Made by a program: the position numbers and the translations under genes. Below the pieces are notes generated by a model, which did not search any database, was not told the origin of the DNA, and saw only the letters and a program-made list of their open reading frames with translations. From Kiritimatiellia bacterium (GTDB lineage Bacteria; Verrucomicrobiota; Kiritimatiellia; B70-G9), in NCBI GenBank assembly GCA_012961745.1, contig DTYT01000193.1:1-12267 (forward strand): 12,267 bases of DNA. The letters are read 5' to 3'. Shown piece by piece: positions 1 through 6,987 of the stretch. The stretch's first letter is position 1; each line of letters opens with the position of its first letter.

Positions 1-1776
1 AGGTTCGATGCCAAGGGAGCTCGCAAGTTCGCGCGGGTCACGGAAGATCATGCGCCCGGAGGCCCGAAGAATCCCAGTGCTACCGGACGGCACTATCTGG
101 CCATCGTGCTGGACGGCACCCTCTATTCGGCTCCCTTCATCAAGACTCCGATCTACGGAGGGGAAGCGGTCATCGAAGGGGACTTTACCGCAGAAGAGGC
201 GCGCGATCTGGCCATCGTGCTGCGGGCCGGCGCGCTACCGGCGCCGTTACGGATAGTTGAAGAGCGGGCGGTGGATCCGACTCTGGGACGGGACTCGATC
301 CGCAGCGGCAAGCGGGCGACCATCATGGCAGGTGCGGCCGTAATGGTATTCATGCTGCTCTACTATCGCCTGGGCGGGCTGGTGGCCGACGGAGCGCTCA
401 TCCTCGACCTCGTGCTGCTTCCTCTGGGAATGATGATCGCGTCCGGATTTCTCGGCCTGCTTACCGCCGCGCAGTCGGTGGGTAACGCCCGGATTTCACT
501 TCCCACTCTGACTCTCCCGGGGATTGCGGGTATCGCCCTGACGGCTGGCATGGCGGTGGATGCCAACGTACTGATTTTCGAGCGGATACGGGAGGAGTTG
601 CGGGGCGGCAAGAGGATATGGAGTGCCATTACGGCCGGGTATGAGAAGGCGTTCCGGACCATTCTGGATGCGAACGTAACCACCATCATCACCGCCGTGA
701 TCCTTTTCTGGCAGGGATCGGGCCCCGTCCGGGGATTCGCGGTTACTCTGACTGCGGGCATCCTGGCGAGTATGTACACCGCGCTGGTGGTCACGAGGAT
801 GCTGTTCCACCTGATGGTGGGATATTTCGGACTGAAGAAAGTCCGGATGATGCAGTCGTTCACTAAACCTCAGTTTGACTTTCTCGGCAAGCGCGCGGTG
901 GGGATACTGCTGTCTCTGCTGGTGATTGCAGGCAGCTGGACCGCATTCGTTATCAAAGGCGAGCGGAATCTGGGAGTGGATTTTACGGGGGGGCGCTCGA
1001 TTACCTTCGGGTTGGCGGAGCACCTCCCGGTTGAAGAAATACGTGCGGCGCTGGAGAAGGCCGGGATCGGTGAGGCGCAGATACAGTACGTGAAGAGGAT
1101 CTCGGCGGATCCGGAGGCCCGAAAAGCAGAAAACCTGGAAGTGCGCGTCGCCTTCGATGCCGGGGACCGGGCGCGCGAGGCGCTGTTGTCACGCTTCGGC
1201 GACCGCGGTCTGAGAGTTCTGCAGGAAGACAGTATCGGACCCAAGGTGGGTCGGGAACTTCAGAAAAAGGCGGTCATGGCGATCGGCTTTGCTCTGGTAG
1301 GGATTGTGATCTATATCACCTTGCGCTTCGAATTCGGGTTTGCCATGGGGGCGATCGTAGCGCTGGCCCATGATGTGCTGATTACGGTGGGGGTGTACTG
1401 CCTGTTCGGAAGGCAGTTGAGTCTCCCGATTATTGCGGCGTTGCTGACGATTGTGGGCTATTCGGTAAATGACACCATCGTGGTCTTTGATCGCATTCGT
1501 GAAAATCTGCGCCTGAAAGGAAGTGGTGCATCGTACATTTCCATTGCGAATTCCAGTATCAATCAGACGCTCAGTCGCACGCTGTTGACTTCCTTGACCA
1601 CGCTGCTGAGCGTGGGTATCCTGTTGCTGTTCGGCGGCGGCGCGATTAACGACTTCGCGTTGACCCTGTTCATCGGGATAGTGGTGGGCACATACTCCTC
1701 GGTCTTTGTCGCCACGCCGGTTACACTGCTGTGGCATCGTGAAAAGGGCCCCACAGGAGGGAAAAGCGCTGCCTGA
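1..1776 (+). CDS. secDF: SecDF fused protein-export membrane protein, 5'-truncated
   Basis: SecDF is an inner-membrane accessory of the Sec translocon that uses the proton gradient to pull exported proteins to the periplasmic side. The frame is open from base 1, so the start lies upstream and 591 residues are visible. Residues 1 to about 100 are the end of the SecD periplasmic region, including a LAIVLDG strand and the GALPAPL segment. Membrane segments follow, with the SecD hallmark AVDANVLIFERI at residues 185-196, whose Asp187 is the family's conserved membrane aspartate. The SecF half begins near residue 275, with GVDFTGG at 325-331 and VNDTIVVFDRIRENLR at 489-504. SecD and SecF are therefore one polypeptide here, as in many Gram-positive and PVC bacteria, and not two genes as in E. 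coli. An ATG at 106 lies inside the conserved region and cannot be the start. The gene is followed 62 nt later by rpmB. Confidence 0.96.
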   Translation, partial: RFDAKGARKFARVTEDHAPGGPKNPSATGRHYLAIVLDGTLYSAPFIKTPIYGGEAVIEGDFTAEEARDLAIVLRAGALPAPLRIVEERAVDPTLGRDSIRSGKRATIMAGAAVMVFMLLYYRLGGLVADGALILDLVLLPLGMMIASGFLGLLTAAQSVGNARISLPTLTLPGIAGIALTAGMAVDANVLIFERIREELRGGKRIWSAITAGYEKAFRTILDANVTTIITAVILFWQGSGPVRGFAVTLTAGILASMYTALVVTRMLFHLMVGYFGLKKVRMMQSFTKPQFDFLGKRAVGILLSLLVIAGSWTAFVIKGERNLGVDFTGGRSITFGLAEHLPVEEIRAALEKAGIGEAQIQYVKRISADPEARKAENLEVRVAFDAGDRAREALLSRFGDRGLRVLQEDSIGPKVGRELQKKAVMAIGFALVGIVIYITLRFEFGFAMGAIVALAHDVLITVGVYCLFGRQLSLPIIAALLTIVGYSVNDTIVVFDRIRENLRLKGSGASYISIANSSINQTLSRTLLTSLTTLLSVGILLLFGGGAINDFALTLFIGIVVGTYSSVFVATPVTLLWHREKGPTGGKSAA

Positions 1777-1785
1777 TCTTTTGAG

Positions 1786-1814
1786 TTGCGGCCGACTGGC
1801 CTTCGGGCTATATT
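1786..1814 (+). promoter_or_regulatory. Candidate sigma70-type promoter for rpmB
   Basis: A TTGCGG -35 box (1786-1791) and a TATATT -10 box (1809-1814) are separated by 17 nt. They lie in the short gap between secDF and rpmB, an AT-containing spot in otherwise GC-rich sequence. Transcription would start near 1821 and give a leader of about 18 nt holding the ribosome binding site. The -35 box is only half-matching, so the call is tentative. Read-through from secDF is also possible, as no terminator is visible. Confidence 0.35.
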
Positions 1815-1838
1815 GCGCCGCCTGACAGAGGAGTGGGC

Positions 1839-2069
1839 ATGTCCAAGGTGTGTCAGATCTGCGGTAAGCGTCCGGTAAGCGGGAGGAGGATAGTCCGGCG
1901 TGGACTGGCGAAGAAGAAGGGCGGAATCGGTCTGCATACTACCGGCGTGAACCGGCGGCGCTTTCTGCCGAACCTCCAGCGCGTCCGCGTGCGCGATGAA
2001 AGGGGCGGCGTGCGGCGGATGCGGGTGTGCACGGCCTGTATCCGCTCGGGCCGCGTCAGCAAGGCGTGA
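1839..2069 (+). CDS. rpmB: 50S ribosomal protein L28 (zinc-binding form)
   Basis: This 76-residue basic protein is a structural component of the large ribosomal subunit. It has the L28 signature: an N-terminal MSKVCQICGKRP, a Lys/Arg-rich middle, a TGVNRRRFLPNLQ stretch, and a C-terminal CTACIRSG. Cys5, Cys8, Cys64 and Cys67 form two CxxC pairs, which marks the zinc-coordinating (C+) form of L28; other L28 paralogues lack these cysteines. The ATG at 1839 is chosen over the in-frame GTG at 1833 because AGAGGAG (1827-1833) sits 5 nt upstream of the ATG and overlaps the GTG. It also gives the usual MSKVC N-terminus. The gene lies between secDF and gltA on the same strand; 38 nt separate it from gltA, so they may be cotranscribed. 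Confidence 0.96.
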   Translation: MSKVCQICGKRPVSGRRIVRRGLAKKKGGIGLHTTGVNRRRFLPNLQRVRVRDERGGVRRMRVCTACIRSGRVSKA

Positions 2070-2078
2070 TCGGTGCTT

Positions 2079-2090
2079 GCCCGCGCGGGC
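2079..2090. repeat. 12-bp perfect palindrome between rpmB and gltA
   Basis: GCCCGCGCGGGC is self-complementary over all 12 bases and fills about a third of the 38-nt gap between rpmB and gltA. In RNA it could form only a short GC hairpin with a minimal loop. No T-run follows, so it is not a standard terminator. It could be a weak attenuating structure or a chance product of high GC content. Confidence 0.4.
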
Positions 2091-2107
2091 GCGAACGTGG
2101 GTGGCCC

Positions 2108-3400
2108 ATGCCAGGGAAAACTCCAGAGAAGGCCGAGCTCAGATTCGGTGAAAAGTCATGGGAGTTGCCCGTGCTGAAAGGCAGCGCGGGGGACATCGCG
2201 CTGGATATCCGATCCCTGCGGAAACAGTCGGGCATGGTGGTCTTCGATCCCGGTCTTGCCAACACCGCATGCTGCGCCAGCCGGATCTGTTTCGTAGACG
2301 GGGAGAAGGGACGGTTGTTCTACCGCGGGTATCCGGTGGAATACCTGGTCGAGAACCACGAATTTGTGGAAGTAGCCTACCTCCTGGTACACAGTCGGCT
2401 TCCGGATCCGGATGAACGCCTACGCTTTTCGAAGCTTCTCAACCGCCATTCCTTGATTCACGAAGACATGCAGCACTTCTTCCGGAACTATCCCGAAGGT
2501 GCTCATCCGATGGCTATCTTGTCGGCGATGGTGGTCTCCCTGTCTACCTTCTACCCGGAGCTTGAGGCCAGCGCAGAGGAGGAGATCGACGTCACCGTCA
2601 CCCGGCTTCTTTCGAAACTGCGTACGATCGCGGCCTTTTCCTATAAGAAGTCCGTAGGAGAAGCCTTCGTGTATCCCAGCCACAGGCTCAAGTACTGCGA
2701 GAATCTGCTTAACATGATGTTCTCCTCGCCGGTAGTCGACTACCAGCTTGATCCGGTGGTAGTCAGGACTCTGGACCGGGTGCTGACTCTTCATGCTGAT
2801 CACGGGCAGAATTGCTCGACCACTACGATGCGAACGGTGGGTAGCGCCGGTGCCAATCTCTATGCCTCCGTGGCCGCCGCGATCTGCGCCCTGTGGGGCG
2901 ACTTGCATGGGGGGGCCAATCAGGCGGTCGTCGACATGCTGGAGCGCATTGCAGCCGACGGTGGTAACGTTGAGCGGGCGGTCGAGGATGCCAAGAGCGG
3001 TGATCGGTCCCGGAGGCTCATGGGATTCGGGCACCGCGTCTACAAGGCGTATGATCCGCGGGCCAGGATCGCCAAGAAACTTTACCATGACCTGGCCCGG
3101 CATCTCGAGCTCGACGACCCCCTTCACGAAATAGCTGTGAGGTTGGAGGAAAAGGCCCTTACTGATCCGTACTTCACGGAACGCGGTCTCTATCCGAACG
3201 TCGATTTTTACACCGGACTGATCTTCCGCGCCATCGGTGTCCCGAGGGACATGTTCACAGTGATGTTCGCCCTGGGACGGCTTCCGGGCTGGATTGCACA
3301 TTGGCTCGAGCAATATTCGAGTACCGAGCGGCGGATAGTGCGGCCGCGGCAGCTTTACGTTGGACCGGATCCCCGTCCGCACCGAACCTCGCCATCCTGA
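2108..3400 (+). CDS. gltA: Type II citrate synthase
   Basis: Citrate synthase condenses oxaloacetate with acetyl-CoA to citrate in the first step of the TCA cycle, in the cytoplasm. The 430-residue length fits the bacterial type II (GltA) family, including the extra N-terminal beta-rich domain of about 50 residues. The catalytic residues are visible: LHADHGQN at 228-235, His267 in WGDLHGGAN, His309 in GFGHRVYK, and Asp366 in NVDFYTG, equivalent to His264, His305 and Asp362 of the E. coli enzyme. The C-terminus ends in the family's RPRQLY motif. The frame is open upstream into rpmB, but the ATG at 2108 gives the normal N-terminal length and clears rpmB. No strong Shine-Dalgarno is seen (only a weak GTGGGTGG). 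The 3' end overlaps the convergent Mut7-C gene by 46 nt. Confidence 0.97.
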   Translation: MPGKTPEKAELRFGEKSWELPVLKGSAGDIALDIRSLRKQSGMVVFDPGLANTACCASRICFVDGEKGRLFYRGYPVEYLVENHEFVEVAYLLVHSRLPDPDERLRFSKLLNRHSLIHEDMQHFFRNYPEGAHPMAILSAMVVSLSTFYPELEASAEEEIDVTVTRLLSKLRTIAAFSYKKSVGEAFVYPSHRLKYCENLLNMMFSSPVVDYQLDPVVVRTLDRVLTLHADHGQNCSTTTMRTVGSAGANLYASVAAAICALWGDLHGGANQAVVDMLERIAADGGNVERAVEDAKSGDRSRRLMGFGHRVYKAYDPRARIAKKLYHDLARHLELDDPLHEIAVRLEEKALTDPYFTERGLYPNVDFYTGLIFRAIGVPRDMFTVMFALGRLPGWIAHWLEQYSSTERRIVRPRQLYVGPDPRPHRTSPS

Positions 3401-3912
3401 TTTCCTGCTCGGTCGTCCGGCAGGGGTAGGCCAAGCCGCCGGACCGTGTTGTGTACGTGGCTGCCCTTCCAGTAGACCCGGCCGCATCCGGGACATTTCC
3501 GAAGCGGCAACCTGCGGTTGAGCACGTCAACCGGCACGCGATCGAGTTGCTGTTCCGGGTCGGTAACCGGGGCCAGCGGCAGATTGCACAGGACGCACCG
3601 CGAGAAAGCGCCCTCCAAACCCAGTTCCAGCTTCCCGACCACGAAACGGAACTGCTCAACCGGGTGCTCGGGCACCACATAGAGCCAGTGGCGGGGTTCG
3701 GGATATTCATCGCTGAGATGACGGTTGCGGGTCAGGAAGATACGGTCGTCACGGTTGCTGATCGTAATGAGTTCATGCGTACGGAACTTGCGGCTCCAGA
3801 ATACGTCATAGCCCGCCAGGCGGAGGTAACGTCCCAGTCGGATAACCATGTGATCCACAGTGAATCTCGGCGCCGAGAACGCAGAAAATCCCTGGCCAGC
3901 GCCGGGTGTCAT
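3355..3912 (-). CDS. Mut7-C RNase-domain protein (PIN-like plus zinc ribbon)
   Basis: This 185-residue protein matches the Mut7-C family: an N-terminal PIN-like nuclease fold followed by a zinc ribbon. The family is predicted to cleave RNA, and its bacterial targets are mostly unknown. Visible signs are FTVD (Asp20), LGRYLRLAGYDV at 26-37 with Asp36, the LTRNRHL strand at 60-66, and two cysteine pairs, CVLC at 106-109 and CPGC at 140-143 followed by RVYWKGSH. Position 63 is Asn where most relatives have Asp (LTRD), which could weaken metal binding. The ATG at 3912 is chosen because it keeps the first acidic strand. Its GGAGG lies only one base upstream, so spacing is poor, and the ATG at 3849 would lose Asp20. 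The gene is divergent from the TPR gene (65-nt gap) and overlaps gltA tail to tail. Confidence 0.82.
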   Translation of the reverse strand: MTPGAGQGFSAFSAPRFTVDHMVIRLGRYLRLAGYDVFWSRKFRTHELITISNRDDRIFLTRNRHLSDEYPEPRHWLYVVPEHPVEQFRFVVGKLELGLEGAFSRCVLCNLPLAPVTDPEQQLDRVPVDVLNRRLPLRKCPGCGRVYWKGSHVHNTVRRLGLPLPDDRAGNQDGEVRCGRGSGPT

Positions 3913-3928
3913 TCCTCCACCGTTACGG

Positions 3929-3957
3929 TTGTCTTCCCTCGCATGTCTGACTAGAAT
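3929..3957 (+). promoter_or_regulatory. Probable sigma70-type promoter for the TPR-macro unit
   Basis: TTGTCT (3929-3934) and TAGAAT (3952-3957) are separated by the optimal 17 nt, in the 65-nt gap between the divergent Mut7-C and TPR genes. The predicted start is near 3964, giving a leader of about 14 nt with GGGGTGAG just before the ATG. Because the gap is short, a repressor or RNA polymerase bound here could also affect the Mut7-C gene. No equally clear minus-strand promoter was found. Confidence 0.5.
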
Positions 3958-3977
3958 TATCTGGGTTGGGGTGAGCG

Positions 3978-4391
3978 ATGGCCAGTCAGAAGAGGAAGAA
4001 AAGCCTGACCCGTAACCACCGGGTGGAAATCGAGTTTCTGGAAGCAGTGCGGCGCAGATGTCCCGGCAAGCTCGACGTGCTGCATGCTCTGGGTGACCTC
4101 TACACCCGGGTCGGCAAATATCAGGAAGGATTGAGGGTTGACGAGCAGTTGGTTTCGCGTTGTCCCTCGGATCCCTTCGTTTGGTATAACCTGGCCTGCA
4201 GTTATGCACTGGTGGGGGATCGGGAGCGGGCGATGGGGGCGCTGAAGAAGGCGGTCGATTTGGGATACGATGACTTTGAATGGGCACAGGAAGACGGCGA
4301 TTTGGACTCGTTGCGCAAGGACCCGGAGTTTACCAGTCTGCTTGAACGGATGAAGTTGATCCAGGCCAAGCGGGAGTCGGGGCATGACTGA
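3978..4391 (+). CDS. Small TPR-repeat protein
   Basis: This 137-residue, highly charged and apparently cytoplasmic protein has no signal peptide or membrane segment. After a basic N-terminus (MASQKRKKS) it has two tetratricopeptide-like helical hairpins, about residues 32-65 and 66-99. The second carries the WYNLACSYALVGDRERAMGA pattern. A closing DLDSLRKDPEFTSLL segment at 109-122 is a common cap after short TPR arrays. TPRs bind peptides or partner proteins, so a scaffold or adaptor role is likely, but no specific partner can be read from the sequence. Its last 8 nt overlap the start of the macro-domain gene, which implies translational coupling and a shared function. It has its own plausible promoter. 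The domain call is fairly firm; the biological role is unknown. Confidence 0.85.
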   Translation: MASQKRKKSLTRNHRVEIEFLEAVRRRCPGKLDVLHALGDLYTRVGKYQEGLRVDEQLVSRCPSDPFVWYNLACSYALVGDRERAMGALKKAVDLGYDDFEWAQEDGDLDSLRKDPEFTSLLERMKLIQAKRESGHD

Positions 4392-4935
4392 GTGGTCGGC
4401 GCAGGACTGCAACCGAATCGTAGTGGTGCAAGGCGATATAACCCGCGAGAACGTGGACGCGATCGTAAACGCCGCCAACCGGAGTTTGCTGGGCGGTGGC
4501 GGAGTAGACGGAGCGATCCACCGGGCGGCCGGGCCGGGGTTGCTCGAAGAGTGCCGGCAACTGGGAGGTTGTGACACGGGGCAGGCAAAAATCACCCGGG
4601 GGTACCAGCTGCCGGCGGAGTGGGTTATCCACACCGTCGGACCCGTCTGGCGTGGGGGCACTCACGGAGAAGCCGATCTCCTGGCTTCATGTTATCGGAA
4701 CAGCCTGGCACTGGCCGTGGGGAAGGGCGTGCGGCGGATAGCTTTTCCGGCCATCAGCACCGGAGTCTACCGCTTTCCCCTGGAACGGGCTACACGGATT
4801 GCGGTAAGGTCAGTACTGCGGTTCCTATCGGCGGAACCGCGAATCGAGGAGGTGCGCTTTGTGTGTTTCGACAGCAGGACCTACACCGTCTACCGGGAGG
4901 TGGTGGATGAGTTCTGCAGCGAACCGTGCCCGTGA
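4384..4935 (+). CDS. Macro-domain ADP-ribosyl hydrolase / O-acetyl-ADP-ribose deacetylase
   Basis: This single macro domain of 183 residues belongs to the MacroD / YmdB-like group. Such enzymes bind ADP-ribose and remove it from proteins, or deacetylate O-acetyl-ADP-ribose; some bacterial members also modulate RNase III. Ligand-binding motifs appear in order: GDIT at 17-20, VNAAN at 28-32, GGGGVDGAIH at 37-46 (with the Asp42 expected in active members), GCDTGQAKIT at 62-71, and the phosphate loop ISTGVYRFP at 124-132. All key positions look intact, so activity is likely. The ATG at 4384 lies inside the end of the TPR gene, preceded by GGGAG at 4372-4376, and the 8-nt overlap suggests coupled translation. 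The SBBP gene follows 36 nt downstream on the same strand. Confidence 0.94.
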   Translation: MTEWSAQDCNRIVVVQGDITRENVDAIVNAANRSLLGGGGVDGAIHRAAGPGLLEECRQLGGCDTGQAKITRGYQLPAEWVIHTVGPVWRGGTHGEADLLASCYRNSLALAVGKGVRRIAFPAISTGVYRFPLERATRIAVRSVLRFLSAEPRIEEVRFVCFDSRTYTVYREVVDEFCSEPCP

Positions 4936-4971
4936 GGGAGATGGATTGTCCACTGCCAAGGAGGGAGAGGC

Positions 4972-6966
4972 ATGAGATTGTCCAAGACTGCATCCGGAGG
5001 GTTCGTCTTGATCGTGGGGCTCCTGCTTCGGGTTCCGGTCACAACCGTGGCCCTGCCGGCAGGTGATCTCCGATACGGCCTGTACCGCAGCGCAAGGACC
5101 GGGTGGTCACCGGTGCCGGCGGTATGCTTCTCGGACCTCCTTCGAGGTGTGCACGTGGTTGCCTATCGCACGGACGCTGCCTGTGCTTTCGATATGATTC
5201 TTTCACCGGGTGTGGAAGTGGAGCGTCTTTCCTTGAGCCTTCCCGGCTGGCGCCTGCTGCAGGTGACGGCCGACTCGGCAGTATGGATGAAGGGAGATCG
5301 TCTGCTGGTATGCCGTGCTCCGCTTGCATACCAGGTACGGGGGAGGTCGGTGGTTCGTCTTCCGGTGGGCTTCCGCCGCCAGGATGAGGCGGTGGGTTTC
5401 TGGGTCCTCGGGTACGACCCCCATCATCTCCTGGTTATCGACCCGGAGATTCTCCATCTCTCCTATGCCGGGGATGCCCTTCGGGATGCCCTCACTGCGG
5501 TCACTGTAGGTCCGGATGGCAGCACCTTCATGGCGGGGGAGACCACCGTGGGCGGGACCGTGGACGCCTTGGTGATCAAGGTTTCGCCATCGGGAACCAA
5601 TATTGAATACATGACCGTCATCTCGGGTAGCAGCAACGATGTCGCGACCGGCATTGCAGTAGACGATTCTGGCGAAGTGGTGGTATGCGGGTACACCGCA
5701 TCGACCGATTTCCCGGTGATCAACTACGTGCAGGGAACCAATGCTGGCGGTTACGATGCCTTCCTGATCAGACTGGACGGTTCGGGGTCGAATCTCCTCT
5801 TTTCGAGCTACCTGGGTGGGCGCGAGGATGACTTCGCACGGGATGTGTGTATTACGCCGGGGGGAACGATAGCGGTTGCGGGATATACTCTTTCCGACGA
5901 CTTCCCGCTGCGCGCGGCGATTCAAACCAACCTCCTCGGCGATCGTGATGCGTTCGTGACGATGTACACTTCCAATTTCAGCAGTATGCCGTTCAGCACC
6001 TACCTGGGCGGCGATTCGCGTGAATATTGCTTTGGCGTCGCTTCCCGCTCTGCAGGCGCCGTTGCAGTCTGCGGCTATACTTACTCCTCCAATTACCCGA
6101 CCACCGCCGGCGCGTTTCAGACCGACCTGGTGGGGGAGGCAGACATATTCGTGTCGGGGGTGTCGGCAGGGGTTCTGGAATATTCCACCCTGGTGGGCGG
6201 CAGCGGCACCGACATGGGGCGGGATATCTCCTGCGGCACGGCGGGCGAACTCAGTGTCGTAGGGAGGACGGATTCAGCGGATTTCCCGGTGCTGGGCGCG
6301 TTTCAGAGCGACGCGGCGGGTGATTCCGAAGCGTTCATACTCCAGTTGGCGCCAGCCGCCACCTCGCTGTGGTTCTCGAGCTTCTTGGGCGGAACGTACG
6401 CCGACATGGGCTTGGGGATCACCGCCGATACGGACGGGCGGCTGCACATATGCGGGTATACGCGTTCCAGCGATCTGCCCGTTGTTCTGCCGGTACAGAA
6501 CGGGAATGCCGGATGTTACGACGGATTCGTAGCCGGCGTGGATCCGGGGGAGGGTGAGCTGTTGTACTGTACATATCTGGGGGGATCTTTGACCGACAGG
6601 TGTGCAGCGGTGGCAGTACAGACCAACGGCGGTGTGGTGATAGCCGGGTTCACGGATTCTCACGACTTGGCGGTTACCAATGCCTTCCAGTCAGCCTACG
6701 GTGGAGCCGGGGACGGCCTTTTTGCATGGTTGCCCTTGTATCCCCTGCCAGTGAAATTCACCGCCTGCAGCCTGACCGGAACCGAGGTCAGGATGACCTG
6801 GCGGGGAGCTCGGGGATGGCGCTTCGCCGTTGAAGAATCGGCGAATCTGCAGGGTGGGGAATGGTCCGTGGCCGGCACCAACGGCAGCCTGCAGGGAATG
6901 GACGGCCCCATGGGCGCCTCGGTCGGTGCGGCCGAAACGCGGAATTTCCGGCTGGTAGCCCGCTAG
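4972..6966 (+). CDS. Secreted SBBP-repeat beta-propeller protein
   Basis: This 664-residue exported protein starts with a signal peptide (hydrophobic core FVLIVGLLL at 11-19). Residues 30-175 resemble a shortened form of the domain that usually precedes SBBP repeats, ending in LLVIDPEI. Seven SBBP units follow, marked by GYTxSxDFP-like loops at residues 240, 304, 368, 431, 495 and 559 and a degenerate GETTVGG at 189; most also carry YLGG strands. The spacing is 63-64 residues, suggesting a closed seven-bladed beta-propeller. A C-terminal beta domain (about 595-664, VKFTACSL onward) resembles tails common on PVC surface proteins. It probably acts at the cell surface or outside the cell in binding; no catalytic motif is seen. 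AGGAGG at 4959-4964 lies 7 nt before the ATG. It may be cotranscribed with the macro gene, though a shared role is not obvious. Confidence 0.87.
   Translation: MRLSKTASGGFVLIVGLLLRVPVTTVALPAGDLRYGLYRSARTGWSPVPAVCFSDLLRGVHVVAYRTDAACAFDMILSPGVEVERLSLSLPGWRLLQVTADSAVWMKGDRLLVCRAPLAYQVRGRSVVRLPVGFRRQDEAVGFWVLGYDPHHLLVIDPEILHLSYAGDALRDALTAVTVGPDGSTFMAGETTVGGTVDALVIKVSPSGTNIEYMTVISGSSNDVATGIAVDDSGEVVVCGYTASTDFPVINYVQGTNAGGYDAFLIRLDGSGSNLLFSSYLGGREDDFARDVCITPGGTIAVAGYTLSDDFPLRAAIQTNLLGDRDAFVTMYTSNFSSMPFSTYLGGDSREYCFGVASRSAGAVAVCGYTYSSNYPTTAGAFQTDLVGEADIFVSGVSAGVLEYSTLVGGSGTDMGRDISCGTAGELSVVGRTDSADFPVLGAFQSDAAGDSEAFILQLAPAATSLWFSSFLGGTYADMGLGITADTDGRLHICGYTRSSDLPVVLPVQNGNAGCYDGFVAGVDPGEGELLYCTYLGGSLTDRCAAVAVQTNGGVVIAGFTDSHDLAVTNAFQSAYGGAGDGLFAWLPLYPLPVKFTACSLTGTEVRMTWRGARGWRFAVEESANLQGGEWSVAGTNGSLQGMDGPMGASVGAAETRNFRLVAR
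5536..6700 (+). repeat. Seven diverged SBBP coding repeats, about 191-nt period
   Basis: The propeller loops recur every 189-192 nt (codons at 5689, 5881, 6073, 6262, 6454 and 6646). The first unit (5536) is offset by only 153 nt. The units are similar in protein but diverged in DNA, so the duplication is old, and this is not a recombination-prone tandem array. Confidence 0.75.
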
Positions 6967-6987
6967 GCCCCCGCTCTTGACGGAAGC

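Noticed and set aside
106..1776. secDF starting at the ATG at 106
   Set aside because: The same frame encodes conserved SecD sequence back to base 1, so the true start is outside the window.
1833..2069. GTG at 1833 as the rpmB start
   Set aside because: It overlaps the ribosome binding site; the ATG at 1839 gives the normal MSKVC N-terminus with 5-nt spacing.
2027..2107. N-terminal extension of citrate synthase into rpmB
   Set aside because: It would overlap rpmB and adds residues not found in type II citrate synthases.
2420..3496. Long antisense open frame (358 codons) opposite gltA
   Set aside because: It mirrors a certain citrate synthase gene, has no recognisable domain, and such shadows are common in GC-rich DNA.
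3913..4287. N-terminal extension of the Mut7-C protein to 4287
   Set aside because: It is Pro/Arg/Ser-rich with no domain and runs antisense through the TPR gene and its promoter.
5536..6700. Periodic repeats as a CRISPR or tandem DNA array
   Set aside because: The period is about 191 nt, the units are diverged at DNA level, and they are in frame within a coding sequence.
6967..6987. Bidirectional terminator between the SBBP and regulator genes
   Set aside because: The 21-nt gap has no stem-loop or T-run.
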